NCBI GenBank assembly: GCA_964476565.1
Contig: CAYZBG010000082.1
Coordinates: 1 to 22,510, forward strand
Origin: CAMAXB01 sp964476565
GTDB taxonomy: Bacteria > Verrucomicrobiota > Verrucomicrobiia > Opitutales > Opitutaceae
Length of the DNA stretch: 22,510 nt
Reading direction: 5' to 3'
The notes beneath the pieces were generated by a model. The model was not told where the DNA came from. It searched no databases and worked only from the letters and a program-made list of their open reading frames with translations. This document shows, piece by piece, positions 5,612-14,084 of this stretch (within the stretch, counting starts at the first letter, position 1; each line of letters opens with the position of its first letter). Position numbers and translations under genes: made by a program.

Positions 5612-7420
5612 TCAGCCCAAAAATCGGCGCCGGTATCCGTCAGGGATCGTGCGCAGGTCGACGCGCAACAGGCAGTAAAGTGCATGATTGAACGTTGGCT
5701 CCACATGGTAGGCGAGGAATCGCGCTCCGAGCGAACAGTAGTAGCGGATGAGCGGCGGAATACCGCGCGCTCCGTTCTCAGGCGAAGCCACCAAAGGTGC
5801 GAGCGCTTCCAACGGGGCGCCCGCGTACGCTTCGCCGACCAGGGAATGATAGGTCGTCGCCGGCTTGAAGGGGCGCCGCGCCCGCACGAGGTCGCACCAC
5901 TCCGGAGCATCGGCATGATTGCGCTGCAGTTGCTCCACGATCAGCGCGCGCGTCGCCGGGTGATGCTGGTTCGATATCGAAACGCACCCATAAAAGGTCG
6001 TGCACCCGTGACGGAGGGCGGCGGCGCCCAATCCACGCCAAAGCAACCCCAGCGCACGATTGTCGCGCTGGAAGGAAGGCAGTACAAACGAACGGCTCAA
6101 TTCGATCGACGGTCCGAGGCGCGGATGGAAGCGGGCATCAAACTCAAAACAACGGTCGAGGTAGAGGCCGCGTGGCCCACGCGCTGACAGCAATTCGCGG
6201 GTGAAGCCCAGGCGATAAGCCCCGATCACAGCGCGAGAGGTCCGATGCCAAAGTACGAGGTGCTGATACACATCATCCTCGGGCGCGAGATCACAGGCGA
6301 GCCCCGACCCTTGGCCGGAAGCTCGGAAGGTAAACTCCCGTGCCCGCCCCAGCGCCCGCAATAGGACCGGCGCCCGCTCTCCGGCAAAGAGCAGCACGTC
6401 AATCGCGCCCTCCGACGCCCCCAGGAGCCGATGATCGGGCATCAGCCTTTCCACGTCACACGCCACCTCCTCCGGATCCACCGGATCGCACAGAGGCACC
6501 GGCGGAGGGACTGCAGACGTCACTTCGCGCGGCGCCTCCCGGTCCGCCAACATGTAACACCGGGCGCGCAACCGGGCGGCAGCCTGGGGCTCCGCCATCC
6601 ACCGGCAAACCTCGCCGGGTGGTACAATCGCCGCGACACGCACGGCAAGATGCGAGGTGGGCGGATGGACCAGTTCGCGCGCAAGCATCAGCGCGCGGAG
6701 CCGGGCCAAGCCGGGCGGGATGGCCAGGAACCGGCGACTGCCCGCACCGGGAAGGTGTAGGCACACCAGGGTTGCCCCAGCGTGGGCGGCAAGGCGCACG
6801 GCGTGATGGGTCCAGGGTCGGTCACACACCGCGCCCCGCAAACCCGCCTGGCGATGTGAAACGCGGCCGGCGGGAAACAGTGCAAGCACCGCATCCGGCG
6901 AACGCAGGTGCCGGAGGGCCTGCGCCATGCCCGCGGCATTGGCTTTTCGGGCACGGGGGCCGGTACCGAGCGGATCCACCGCAATCAATCCGTCGGCGAG
7001 TTCGGGCACTGCGCACATCACGCCATTGGCAAGCAAGCGCCATGATCGCGGCCGCACCTCGTCGAGCAGCGCCATCAACACCAAGGCATCGAGGCCGCCA
7101 TGCGGATGGTTGGCCACGACCACGATCGGCCCCTTTAGCGCGCGCAAGACTGCGGTATCGGCCGCGGGCAACACCCACGTGACGCGCACCTGAGCCAACA
7201 GAGCCCGTACAAAAGTCGGTCCCGTTGCACCGCCTGCGCGCGACGCCTCGTACAATCGCCAAAGCTCAGGAAAACCAAACGCGCGCTCTACCACCAGCTG
7301 GACCAGCCGATAAACCCGGCGCAACAGGCGTCCTGGCAGCACCTGCGCCGTGTCGAGGGGCCGCCCGGGCAGGCCCGCGTGAGCGGTGAGTGTGACAGAA
7401 GAGACGCTTGAGATCGGCAT
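5612..7420 (-). CDS. Two-domain acyltransferase: PlsC-like plus GNAT N-acyltransferase (OlsF-like)
   Basis: Protein of 602 residues with two lipid-acyltransferase domains. The N-terminal half is lysophospholipid acyltransferase-like: VVVANHPHGGLDALVL at about 100-115 (the NHPxGGxD form of the catalytic His/Asp motif) and FPAGRVS near 190 in place of FPEGTRS. The C-terminal part (about 380-560) resembles the OlsB-type N-acyltransferase domain: AVIGAYRLGF, YLDRCFEFD, IELSRSFVLPSFQRD, FYGCVSISNQHHP. This order matches bifunctional OlsF enzymes, which make ornithine lipids by N- then O-acylation. Use of ornithine is inference; another aminolipid is possible. I chose ATG at 7420 because GGGAG lies seven to eight bases upstream; the frame stays open to 7555. 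It is divergent from the DinB-like gene. Confidence 0.85.
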   Translation of the reverse strand: MPISSVSSVTLTAHAGLPGRPLDTAQVLPGRLLRRVYRLVQLVVERAFGFPELWRLYEASRAGGATGPTFVRALLAQVRVTWVLPAADTAVLRALKGPIVVVANHPHGGLDALVLMALLDEVRPRSWRLLANGVMCAVPELADGLIAVDPLGTGPRARKANAAGMAQALRHLRSPDAVLALFPAGRVSHRQAGLRGAVCDRPWTHHAVRLAAHAGATLVCLHLPGAGSRRFLAIPPGLARLRALMLARELVHPPTSHLAVRVAAIVPPGEVCRWMAEPQAAARLRARCYMLADREAPREVTSAVPPPVPLCDPVDPEEVACDVERLMPDHRLLGASEGAIDVLLFAGERAPVLLRALGRAREFTFRASGQGSGLACDLAPEDDVYQHLVLWHRTSRAVIGAYRLGFTRELLSARGPRGLYLDRCFEFDARFHPRLGPSIELSRSFVLPSFQRDNRALGLLWRGLGAAALRHGCTTFYGCVSISNQHHPATRALIVEQLQRNHADAPEWCDLVRARRPFKPATTYHSLVGEAYAGAPLEALAPLVASPENGARGIPPLIRYYCSLGARFLAYHVEPTFNHALYCLLRVDLRTIPDGYRRRFLG

Positions 7421-7477
7421 AGCGAGACTCCCACAAGACGCCGCGGCCAACCACTTATTCCCCCGCCCGCGTGATTT

Positions 7478-7491
7478 TGTCCGCACGGACA
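7478..7491. promoter_or_regulatory. Palindrome TGTCCG-CA-CGGACA between divergent genes
   Basis: A perfect 6+2+6 dyad lies 58 bases before the acyltransferase start and 76 bases before the DinB-like start. Its position in the divergent promoter region suits an operator for a dimeric regulator. No cognate regulator is visible in the window. Confidence 0.3.
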
Positions 7492-7566
7492 CCATCAACC
7501 TCCAGAACGATTCATCCCGCAGGCAGGGAATAGGCCGTGCCAAACCCGCTCCCAAAGCGCGCCGCC

Positions 7567-8097
7567 ATGACTTCTCCCCTCCTTTCTGCCGCCGTCGATG
7601 CCAACCTACAAGTGATCCATCAGGTCGTCGTCCTGCTCCCTAGGCTGGGGCGCGAACGTTATCTCGAACGTCTGGCGGTCTGCTACCATGCCTCGGTGGG
7701 AGCGCACCTGCGGCACATCATCGAACATTACCAGGCGTTCCTCGACGGTCTGGCCGATGCCCGGATCGACTATGAGCACCGGGCACGCGACCGGGCGATT
7801 GAGGCTGACCCCAAGGTTGCCCTCGCGGCGCTGGCCGAGGTTGCCCAGCGCCTCGGTGCCTTGCGCATGACGGGACCGGACCGAACGCTCGCGATTGCAT
7901 CCGAAACCGCACCGGGCAGCGCTGCACCTTCCTCTTTGCTGCGCGAACTCGAGTTCCTCCTCAGCCACACGGTGCATCACTACGCGCTCATCGCCACCCT
8001 TGCACGACTGCAGGGAGTCGAACCCGAACCCACTTTCGGCGTCGCGCCGTCCACCCTCAAGTTTCAGCAGCAGGAACAACGCGCATGTGCACGGTAA
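7567..8097 (+). CDS. DinB-like (DinB/YfiT superfamily) four-helix-bundle protein
   Basis: Protein of 176 residues with the layout of the DinB/YfiT family of metal-binding four-helix bundles. Histidines cluster at H41, H47, H50 and H54 (HASVGAHLRHIIEHYQAFL) and again at H134, H137 and H138 (HTVHHYALIA), where the family places its metal triad. Members include bacillithiol- or mycothiol-dependent transferases and proteins of unknown role, so no reaction is assigned. The ATG at 7567 gives the most compact start; GTG at 7537 is an in-frame alternative. Its last 13 bases overlap the TANGO2 gene, implying co-translation. Confidence 0.75.
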   Translation: MTSPLLSAAVDANLQVIHQVVVLLPRLGRERYLERLAVCYHASVGAHLRHIIEHYQAFLDGLADARIDYEHRARDRAIEADPKVALAALAEVAQRLGALRMTGPDRTLAIASETAPGSAAPSSLLRELEFLLSHTVHHYALIATLARLQGVEPEPTFGVAPSTLKFQQQEQRACAR

Positions 8098-8867
8098 CGT
8101 GGCTTCGCCATGAAGACGGCTACGACTTGTTCTTCAACCGCGATGAACTCGACCGGCGGGCGCCGGAGCGGGCACCTTTTCGGGCCGAGGCAGACGGCGT
8201 GCCCTTCCTCGCACCCCGTGACGGCGACCACGACGGGACCTGGCTGCTGGTCAACCACTACGGCATCACCGTATGCTTGCTCAATGACTACAGTGACCCG
8301 TGGCAGCCGGAAGGAGCCTCCCTTCACAGCCGGGGCGCCGTGGTCCTGGCATGCGCCAAAGCCCGCAAGGTGCAGGACGCTCTCGACCTCGCCCTGCGCC
8401 AGCCGCTCGAACGCTGCCGTCCGTTCCAAATGCTCGCGCTTGCACCTAGCCAAGACCTGCAACGCCTCCGCTGGCGTGGAGGACGTGTCATCACTGACGG
8501 CAGCCCATCCGTCCAGCCCCCCTTATCGTCGTCTTCCTGGCAGGCCGATAGGGTCGTGACCGCACGGCATGCGGCCTACGAACACCTCGTTAGTTCCCAC
8601 GCCGGAGCGCTTCGACCCGAACACCTGCAATCCTATCATGAATTTCATGATCCACGCCAGGGAGCGGAGTCGGTGCTCATGCGACGGGCCGATGCCGCCA
8701 CGCGCAGCATCACCCGGGTTACCGCAACCCGTCGTGCCATTGTCATGCATTATTGGCCAATCAGCCGCCTGCCCGATGCACCCTCGACTGCAGCTTCGCA
8801 CCTGACCCTGGTTCCCGCGCCACCGGACGGGGTTGCACCGGCGGCCGTTGAAGTCTCGATGGAATAG
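8085..8867 (+). CDS. NRDE/TANGO2 family protein
   Basis: Protein of 260 residues starting MCTVTW, with the NRDE signature (FFNRDELDRRAPE) that names the family. Cys2, exposed once the initiator Met is removed, resembles the N-terminal nucleophile of Ntn hydrolases, which TANGO2 proteins are thought to resemble in fold. Eukaryotic TANGO2 is linked to lipid or haem handling; bacterial function is unsettled. The start is fixed by the conserved MCT and overlaps the end of the DinB-like gene by 13 bases. Confidence 0.85.
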   Translation: MCTVTWLRHEDGYDLFFNRDELDRRAPERAPFRAEADGVPFLAPRDGDHDGTWLLVNHYGITVCLLNDYSDPWQPEGASLHSRGAVVLACAKARKVQDALDLALRQPLERCRPFQMLALAPSQDLQRLRWRGGRVITDGSPSVQPPLSSSSWQADRVVTARHAAYEHLVSSHAGALRPEHLQSYHEFHDPRQGAESVLMRRADAATRSITRVTATRRAIVMHYWPISRLPDAPSTAASHLTLVPAPPDGVAPAAVEVSME

Positions 8868-8893
8868 GTCCGCTTGGCGCCGCTCCCACCCTG

Positions 8894-9433
8894 ATGCCCG
8901 ACGAGGCTTTTGAGCACCTAGTCCGCACCTACCATGCGCCGCTTTATCGCTTCGCCCTGAGCATGGCGCGCAATGAAGCCGATGCCAACGATCTCACCCA
9001 ACAGACTTTTTTCGTTTGGGCCACCAAAGGGCATACGTTGCGTGATGCTGCGAAGGTAAAAACGTGGCTGTTCACCACGCTGTACCGGGAGTTTCTCCGC
9101 ACCCGCCGACAGCAGCAGCGCACGGCATCGTTCGAAGACCTACCCGATGGCGAACAGGAGCCGGCCGAGGCCGAGAGCAACGTTGTCAACCGGCTCGACG
9201 CGCCGCTGATCATGGCCGCCCTTCAGGAGATCCCGCCGCTGCACCGCGAGCCGCTCACGCTCTTCTATCTCGAAAATCTTTCCTACCTCGAAATTGCCGG
9301 CATCCTCGACGTGCCGGTCGGCACCGTGATGTCGCGCCTCTCCCGAGCCAAGATCCAGCTGCGCGGCGTACTCGCCCGCAAGGCGTCGGAGCCAAAGATC
9401 ATTGAGTTTCCCAAGCAAGGAACCGGCCCATGA
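8894..9433 (+). CDS. ECF-type RNA polymerase sigma factor
   Basis: Protein of 179 residues with sigma-70 region 2 at about 5-75 (FEHLVRTYHAPLYRFAL, DANDLTQQTFFVWATKG, KTWLFTTLYREFLRTRR) and region 4.2 at about 110-160 (LPPLHREPLTLFYLE-like helix, then LSYLEIAGILDVPVGTVMSRLSRAK). The middle linker is acidic. It is followed by a membrane protein whose ATG overlaps the sigma stop (ATGA), the classic arrangement of an ECF sigma with its anti-sigma factor. Likely targets include its own operon and the downstream DoxX gene; this is inference. Confidence 0.93.
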   Translation: MPDEAFEHLVRTYHAPLYRFALSMARNEADANDLTQQTFFVWATKGHTLRDAAKVKTWLFTTLYREFLRTRRQQQRTASFEDLPDGEQEPAEAESNVVNRLDAPLIMAALQEIPPLHREPLTLFYLENLSYLEIAGILDVPVGTVMSRLSRAKIQLRGVLARKASEPKIIEFPKQGTGP

Positions 9434-10161
9434 CCCACGACGAAGCCAAATTCATCCTCCGCTCCTATCGCCCCGGGACACCCGACGAGCGCGACCCCGT
9501 GTTCGCAGAAGCGCTGGCGCTCGCCAACCGTGATCCGGTCCTTCGGGCTTGGTGGGAAAGCCAGCGTGCATTCGACGATGCCGTCGCCCGCAAATTGACG
9601 GCCCTCGCGCCTTCTTCCGGAAGCTTGGAGCTAATCCTCGCCGGCGCTCGCGCCCAACGGCGGAGCCGCCGCCGCATGCGCACGTTGGCTTGGCTCGCTG
9701 CCGCCGCGGTGGCGACCCTGCTGACACTCGTCGGCACCCAGCGTTTCCGTTTCGGACCAATCAAGGAGGAGTCGCTCACCGCCTTCGCGCTCGCCGACAC
9801 GAGACACAACCTGTGGGGTCATCAGGGCCACGCCCCAGCCCTGACCGCGCTGCATGAAGCGCTCAACCAAGGCGACTTGCGCGCCCGGGCCAGCCGATTG
9901 CTCGATATCTCCGCGCTGCGCGCCGACGGTTGCCGGTCGGTACGCGTAGCCGGACGCGAGGTCTTCGAAATCTGCTTTGGGCCGGAGCACGAGTTCCATC
10001 TCTACCTCGCAAAACGGACCGACTTTCCCAGGGAAGGGCTGGGCGAAAGCCCGGTCATGACGGAACAAGGACGCTTCTCGATCGCGACCTGGGCCGACGA
10101 GGAGCATGTGTATTCGCTTGTTACCTACGTTGGGAGCGAGTCGCTGCGTCGCCTGCTGTGA
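9430..10161 (+). CDS. Membrane protein coupled to the ECF sigma factor, probable anti-sigma factor
   Basis: Protein of 243 residues: a cytoplasmic N-terminal part (1-80) ending in a basic run RRSRRRMR, one transmembrane helix (about 85-102), and a periplasmic domain of about 140 residues. The overlap with the sigma gene (ATGA) and the topology argue for an anti-sigma role. The usual zinc-finger (HxxxCxxC) of ZAS anti-sigma factors is missing; the N-terminal region has no cysteine at all. Two cysteines, in ADGCRSVRV and FEICFGPEH, lie in the outer domain and could sense redox state. I do not recognise the outer domain by name. Confidence 0.7.
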   Translation: MTHDEAKFILRSYRPGTPDERDPVFAEALALANRDPVLRAWWESQRAFDDAVARKLTALAPSSGSLELILAGARAQRRSRRRMRTLAWLAAAAVATLLTLVGTQRFRFGPIKEESLTAFALADTRHNLWGHQGHAPALTALHEALNQGDLRARASRLLDISALRADGCRSVRVAGREVFEICFGPEHEFHLYLAKRTDFPREGLGESPVMTEQGRFSIATWADEEHVYSLVTYVGSESLRRLL

Positions 10162-10226
10162 GCCCCACGCAGGCTCGATTCGCACCTGGCATGGAATAGC
10201 GTTGCGACGGCCGACTCCCACCGGCC

Positions 10227-10637
10227 GTGAATACCACCGTTTCGCTCCCGAAGCCCCTCCTTCTCGCCGACCGGATTGCCCGCGTCGTTGTGGCCGTGAT
10301 CCTGCTGCAAACCCTCCGCTTCAAATTCACGGGCGCACCCGAGTCCGTCTACATCTTCGAGACCGTCGGGCAGGAGCCGTGGGGACGCTACGGCTCCGGC
10401 GTGGTCGAATTGATCGCGAGCATTCTGCTCTTCGTGCCGGGCCGCGCCGCGGTCGGCGCAATGCTCGCCGCCGGAACGATGGCCGGGGCGATCTTCTTCC
10501 ACCTCACATCGCTCGGCATCGAGGTCATGGACGACGGCGGACTGCTCTTTGGCGCGGCCGTGCTCGTGTTTGCCTCGGCTACCTTTGTGCTTTGGAACCA
10601 TCGCCGCACCCTTCCGGTGATCGGCGCCCGGCTGTGA
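10227..10637 (+). CDS. DoxX-like membrane protein
   Basis: Protein of 136 residues with four predicted membrane helices and the DoxX-family look (ADRIARVVVAVILLQTLRFKFTG, then YGSGVVELIASILLFVP, AAVGAMLAAGTMAGAIFFHL and GAAVLVFASATFVLW). DoxX proteins are small membrane proteins tied to redox or quinone processes, without a firm general reaction. The GTG start has no Shine-Dalgarno site. Its first two bases lie in a 6-bp hairpin (ACGGCC 10207-10212 with GGCCGT 10223-10228), which might limit initiation. It follows the sigma/anti-sigma pair and precedes the broken YHS gene. Confidence 0.8.
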   Translation: MNTTVSLPKPLLLADRIARVVVAVILLQTLRFKFTGAPESVYIFETVGQEPWGRYGSGVVELIASILLFVPGRAAVGAMLAAGTMAGAIFFHLTSLGIEVMDDGGLLFGAAVLVFASATFVLWNHRRTLPVIGARL

Positions 10638-10667
10638 CCGCAATCCTCCCGCCACGATCCCACTGCC

Positions 10668-10899
10668 ATGAACGCTCACGTCCGCCCGCTGCTGTTTCTG
10701 TTGTTTATGCTTGGAGTGTCCACGCTCGCGTCGGCCAAGCCGGTTAATACCACGTTCACGGGACTCGCCCTTAAAGGCTACGATCCGGTGGCCTACTTCA
10801 CCCTGGGCCGCCCCTGACATCCAGAAGCGGTGGGAGCGTGACATCCCCGGTTTCATCGCCAAGGCCGACGTGGAGTGGGCGCGTTTGCTCAATCCTTAA
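10668..10899 (+). pseudogene. YHS-domain protein, broken by an internal deletion
   Basis: The 5' part (10668-10817) encodes a signal peptide (LLFLLFMLGVSTLASA), the start of the mature protein and the first YHS motif, LKGYDPVAYFTLGRP, then hits a stop. From about 10818 a different frame encodes DIQKRWERDIPGFIAKADVEW to a stop at 10899, which is the usual C-terminal end of exported YHS-domain proteins. The central 60-70 residues that form the metal-binding YHS core are missing. The simplest reading is a deletion of about 200 bases that changed the frame; the join is near 10812-10818. The remnant product of 49 residues is unlikely to work. It ends 11 bases inside the convergent coaB gene. Confidence 0.8.
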
Positions 10900-11542
10900 T
10901 CCGCGCGATCGCCGACAAGATGAAGTCGGCGACGACGGCCTTCGGTGCCGGACCAAAAGGCAGTCGTTCGCCGCCGGCTCCGAGCAGGACGACCGCATTG
11001 TCATCCGCGTTCATGCCCAAGCCGGGCTGGCTCACGTCATTGGCCACGATCCAGTCCAGATGCTTCTCGGTAAGTTTGCGCCGGGCGTAGGTCTCCACGT
11101 CGTGGGTTTCGGCGGCAAAGCCCACCACCGTTTGCCCCGGCTGCTTGCGGGCGGCGAGCGTCTTCAGGACGTCCACGGTCGGCACAAGCTCAAGCGTGAC
11201 CGGCCCGGGCGATTTCTTCGCCTTGTGGGGCAAGGCGGTCGCCGGCCGGTAGTCCGCCACGGCGGCCACGGCGATGAAGAGATCGCACCCTCGAAACAGG
11301 GGCTCGCAGGCGGCGAGCATGTCAGCGGCGGAAACGACAGCGTGCACCCGCACGCCGGCCGGGCCGGGCAACGAGACCGGACCACTAACGAGATCGACCT
11401 GCCAGCCGCGCGCGGCCGCGGCGGCCGCGAGGGCGTAGCCCATTTTGCCACTCGAACCGTTGCTCAGGAAGCGGACCGGGTCGAGGTGCTCCCGGGTCGG
11501 ACCGGCGGTCAGGAGGCAGCGGAGCGGGTGCGAAGAGGCCAT
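10889..11542 (-). CDS. coaB: Phosphopantothenate-cysteine ligase domain protein, stand-alone CoaB
   Basis: Couples 4'-phosphopantothenate to cysteine in coenzyme A synthesis. The 217 residues cover only the CoaB half of the usual fused CoaBC: TAGPTREHLDPVRFLSNGSSGKMG near the N-terminus, AAVADYRP, the K-rich nucleotide-contact stretch HKAKKSPG, GFAAET and ANDVSQPG. No CoaC (decarboxylase, flavoprotein) domain is present, so coaC should be elsewhere. It starts at ATG 11542 and is the last gene in the minus-strand direction after the ABC permease, 64 bases away, so it may be co-transcribed with the transporter. Its 3' end overlaps the YHS pseudogene remnant. Confidence 0.88.
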   Translation of the reverse strand: MASSHPLRCLLTAGPTREHLDPVRFLSNGSSGKMGYALAAAAAARGWQVDLVSGPVSLPGPAGVRVHAVVSAADMLAACEPLFRGCDLFIAVAAVADYRPATALPHKAKKSPGPVTLELVPTVDVLKTLAARKQPGQTVVGFAAETHDVETYARRKLTEKHLDWIVANDVSQPGLGMNADDNAVVLLGAGGERLPFGPAPKAVVADFILSAIARIKD

Positions 11543-11606
11543 CGTCCTTCGGAGTGCACTGCCCGTACGTTATTCCTTCGTGGGAGCGTCCGTTGTCGAC
11601 TGCGCC

Positions 11607-12572
11607 TCAGGCCGCCCGGCCTTGGCGCAGCCGGTCGAAGAAGACGGCGACGATGATCACGAGTCCGATGATGATCTCCTGGAAATAGGTCGGCCAGCCC
11701 ATCTGCTGGGAACCGTTGCGCAGCACCGCCATGATCAGAGCGCCGATCATCGAGCCCAAGACCGTGCCGACACCTCCACTCAAACTGGCACCGCCGATGA
11801 TCACAGCCGCAATGATGTCGAGTTCGAGTCCCACCGCGACCGTGGGATCGCCTTGGCGAAGACGTGACAGCTGGAACAGACCGGCCAGGCCGAAGAACGC
11901 TCCAGCAACGACGTAGACCCAGAGCTTGAGGCGGCGCGTCGGCACGCCGCACAACCGGGCGGTCGCCTCGTTGGAACCGAGGGCGAAGATATGGCGACCA
12001 AAGACGGTCTTGCGCAACATGCCGGCCGTCAGCACAGCGAGACCGAGGGTGATCCAGACGCCGGCGGGCAAGGCGTAGCTGAACGGATCTTCCGTGGTCA
12101 TCCACGTGTCGATCGCCGATACGTCACGCTCATAGTTCACCGTCTGGTTGTCGGCCAGCCACTTGGCCGAACCACGCACGGCCCCCAGGGAGCCGAGGGT
12201 GATGATGAAGGGCGTCATGCGCAGGCCGGAAATGGCCGCACCGTTGAGCAGGCCGATAAAGGCTCCGGAAAAGAGGATGGCGGCAACGACGGCGAGATCG
12301 TTCCACCCCTGCTGGATCAGCAGGGCCCCGACCACGCTCGTGAAGGCGATCGTTGATCCCACTGAGAGATCGATGCCCCCGCTGACGATGATCATCGTCA
12401 TGCCGAGAGCACCCACCGCCACAATGACGGTCTGGATGAGGATGATCTTGAAATTGTGGTAGGTCAGAAAGTACTCCCGCGATTCGGACGGAATCGCAAA
12501 GACGGTAATGACCAGCAGCAGGCCGATGAACGGGCCGAGCTTCGCGAGGACGGACTTCAGACGGTCGGGCAT
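11607..12572 (-). CDS. rbsC: Sugar ABC transporter permease, RbsC type
   Basis: Inner-membrane permease of a carbohydrate uptake (CUT2) importer, 321 residues with about eight to ten membrane helices. Family landmarks are IQTVIVAVGALGMTMIIVSGGIDLSVGS, LNGAAISGLRMTPFIITLG, FALGSNEATARLCGV and AVIIGGASLSGGVGTVLGS. The symbol is by family resemblance; the sugar cannot be told from sequence. The start follows the ATPase stop by 12 bases, without a Shine-Dalgarno site, consistent with one operon. Confidence 0.9.
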   Translation of the reverse strand: MPDRLKSVLAKLGPFIGLLLVITVFAIPSESREYFLTYHNFKIILIQTVIVAVGALGMTMIIVSGGIDLSVGSTIAFTSVVGALLIQQGWNDLAVVAAILFSGAFIGLLNGAAISGLRMTPFIITLGSLGAVRGSAKWLADNQTVNYERDVSAIDTWMTTEDPFSYALPAGVWITLGLAVLTAGMLRKTVFGRHIFALGSNEATARLCGVPTRRLKLWVYVVAGAFFGLAGLFQLSRLRQGDPTVAVGLELDIIAAVIIGGASLSGGVGTVLGSMIGALIMAVLRNGSQQMGWPTYFQEIIIGLVIIVAVFFDRLRQGRAA

Positions 12573-12584
12573 AGGGGAAAATGG

Positions 12585-14084
12585 TCAGGTGCTGCCGGTG
12601 GCCACCCGCATGATCTCGGCTTCGGTCCATTCGGACCGCGGCCGGATGGCGGCAAGCTCGCCGCGGCACATCACGCCAATCGTATCGCAGAGGCCAAGCA
12701 GCTCGGGCAGGTAGGAACTCACGACAATCACGGCCTGCCCTTTCGCGGCGAGCTGGCCGATGACTTCATAGATCTGGGCCTTGCTCCCGACGTCGATGCC
12801 CCGGGTCGGCTCGTCGAGCAGGAAGATGCGCGCGGGGTGCTCAAGCAGCCGGGCAAACGCAACCTTCTGCTGGTTGCCGCCGGAGAGTTCGCCAATCGTC
12901 TGGAGGTCGTCCCGGCATTTCACCCGCAGCACGTCGATCCAGCGGCGCGCCGCTTCACGCTGACGGGCGGTGTTGATCCACCCCCACCGGCCAAAGCGGT
13001 CGAGCTTGGAGAGCGTCATGTTCTCGCCGATCGACAGGTTGAGCATGAGCCCCTCCTCCTTGCGGTTCTCGCTTAGGAACCCAAAACCCTGCTCCCAACG
13101 CCGGCGCGGCGAAACCTTCGCCGGGGCGGCATCCGCGATGACCACATCGCCGCTCCCCAGGGCATCGAGTCCGAAGACGGCACGCAGCAGCTCCGTACGA
13201 CCAGCGCCGATCAGCCCGGCGAGACCGAAGATCTCACCAGCGTGCAACTGCAGGGTTGCTCCCTTCAGACGGCTGTCCCGCCCCGCCACCGACTTGACCT
13301 CGAGCACGACCGCACCGCGGGCATGTTCGCTGCGCGGATACAAGTCCTTCACTTCCCGTCCGGTCATGAGCGTGACGAGCAGATCGAGCGACGCATCGCC
13401 CATCCGGCCGGAACCCACCGTCTCGCCGTCCTTCAGCACGGTGTAGCGGTCGCAGATCCGCCGGCACTCTTCCAGAAAATGGCTGATGTATATGATGCTG
13501 ACTCCCTGCGCACGCAGCCGGGCAATGACGGCAAACAGCTTCTCCGTGTCCGCTTGGGTGAGCGAGCTGGTCGGCTCGTCCATGATCAGGACCTTCGGCT
13601 TGATGAGCAGGGCACGGGCAATCTCGATCACCTGCTGCTCGGCAATGGTAAAATCCCCCGCCGGACGGTCGAGATCGAGGCCACCGTGTCCCAGTTGTTC
13701 CAAGACCGCCTGCGCCCGCTGCCGCGAGGCCACCGGATCGATCCAGCCGCCCCGTGCTGACTCGGCCCCGAGCAGGATGTTCTCCTGCACGGTCAGGTGG
13801 AGGGCGAGGTTGAGCTCCTGATAAATCATCGCGACGCCCTTCAGTCGGGCATCGTGGGGGCCCTCGGGCGCATAAGGCGCTCCGTCGAGCTCCATCGTGC
13901 CGGCGTCGGCCCGGTGCGCTCCGCTCAGGATCTTCATGAGCGTGCTCTTCCCGGCACCATTCTCCCCGATCAGGGCGTGTACCTCGCCCGGGGCGATCTC
14001 AAGGGACACGCGACGCAGCGCCCGCGTGGCCCCGAAGCTCTTCTGAATGTCGTTCAGCCTCAGACTCGCTGCCCCGGCGCTCAT
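12585..14084 (-). CDS. rbsA: Sugar ABC transporter ATPase, RbsA type (two ABC domains)
   Basis: Double ATP-binding protein of the CUT2 importer, 499 residues. Domain 1 has Walker A GENGAGKST (40-48), a degenerate signature (FTIAEQQVIEIARAL) and Walker B VLIMDEPTSSL. Domain 2 has a degenerate P-loop (GLIGAGRTELL), signature LSGGNQQKVAFARLL and Walker B IFLLDEPTRGID. This asymmetry is normal for RbsA/MglA/XylG. I chose ATG at 14084, which overlaps the stop of the binding-protein gene (TGATG); GTG at 14087 is the alternative. Confidence 0.92.
   Translation of the reverse strand: MSAGAASLRLNDIQKSFGATRALRRVSLEIAPGEVHALIGENGAGKSTLMKILSGAHRADAGTMELDGAPYAPEGPHDARLKGVAMIYQELNLALHLTVQENILLGAESARGGWIDPVASRQRAQAVLEQLGHGGLDLDRPAGDFTIAEQQVIEIARALLIKPKVLIMDEPTSSLTQADTEKLFAVIARLRAQGVSIIYISHFLEECRRICDRYTVLKDGETVGSGRMGDASLDLLVTLMTGREVKDLYPRSEHARGAVVLEVKSVAGRDSRLKGATLQLHAGEIFGLAGLIGAGRTELLRAVFGLDALGSGDVVIADAAPAKVSPRRRWEQGFGFLSENRKEEGLMLNLSIGENMTLSKLDRFGRWGWINTARQREAARRWIDVLRVKCRDDLQTIGELSGGNQQKVAFARLLEHPARIFLLDEPTRGIDVGSKAQIYEVIGQLAAKGQAVIVVSSYLPELLGLCDTIGVMCRGELAAIRPRSEWTEAEIMRVATGST

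Noticed and set aside
5600..5620. Hairpin GAGGCA-CTC-TGCCTC as acyltransferase terminator
   Set aside because: Only six base pairs, it overlaps the stop codon, and no T-tract follows on the minus strand.
6340..7182. Plus-strand open frame rich in Pro, Arg and Ala
   Set aside because: Antisense to the two-domain acyltransferase, with low-complexity composition typical of a shadow frame.
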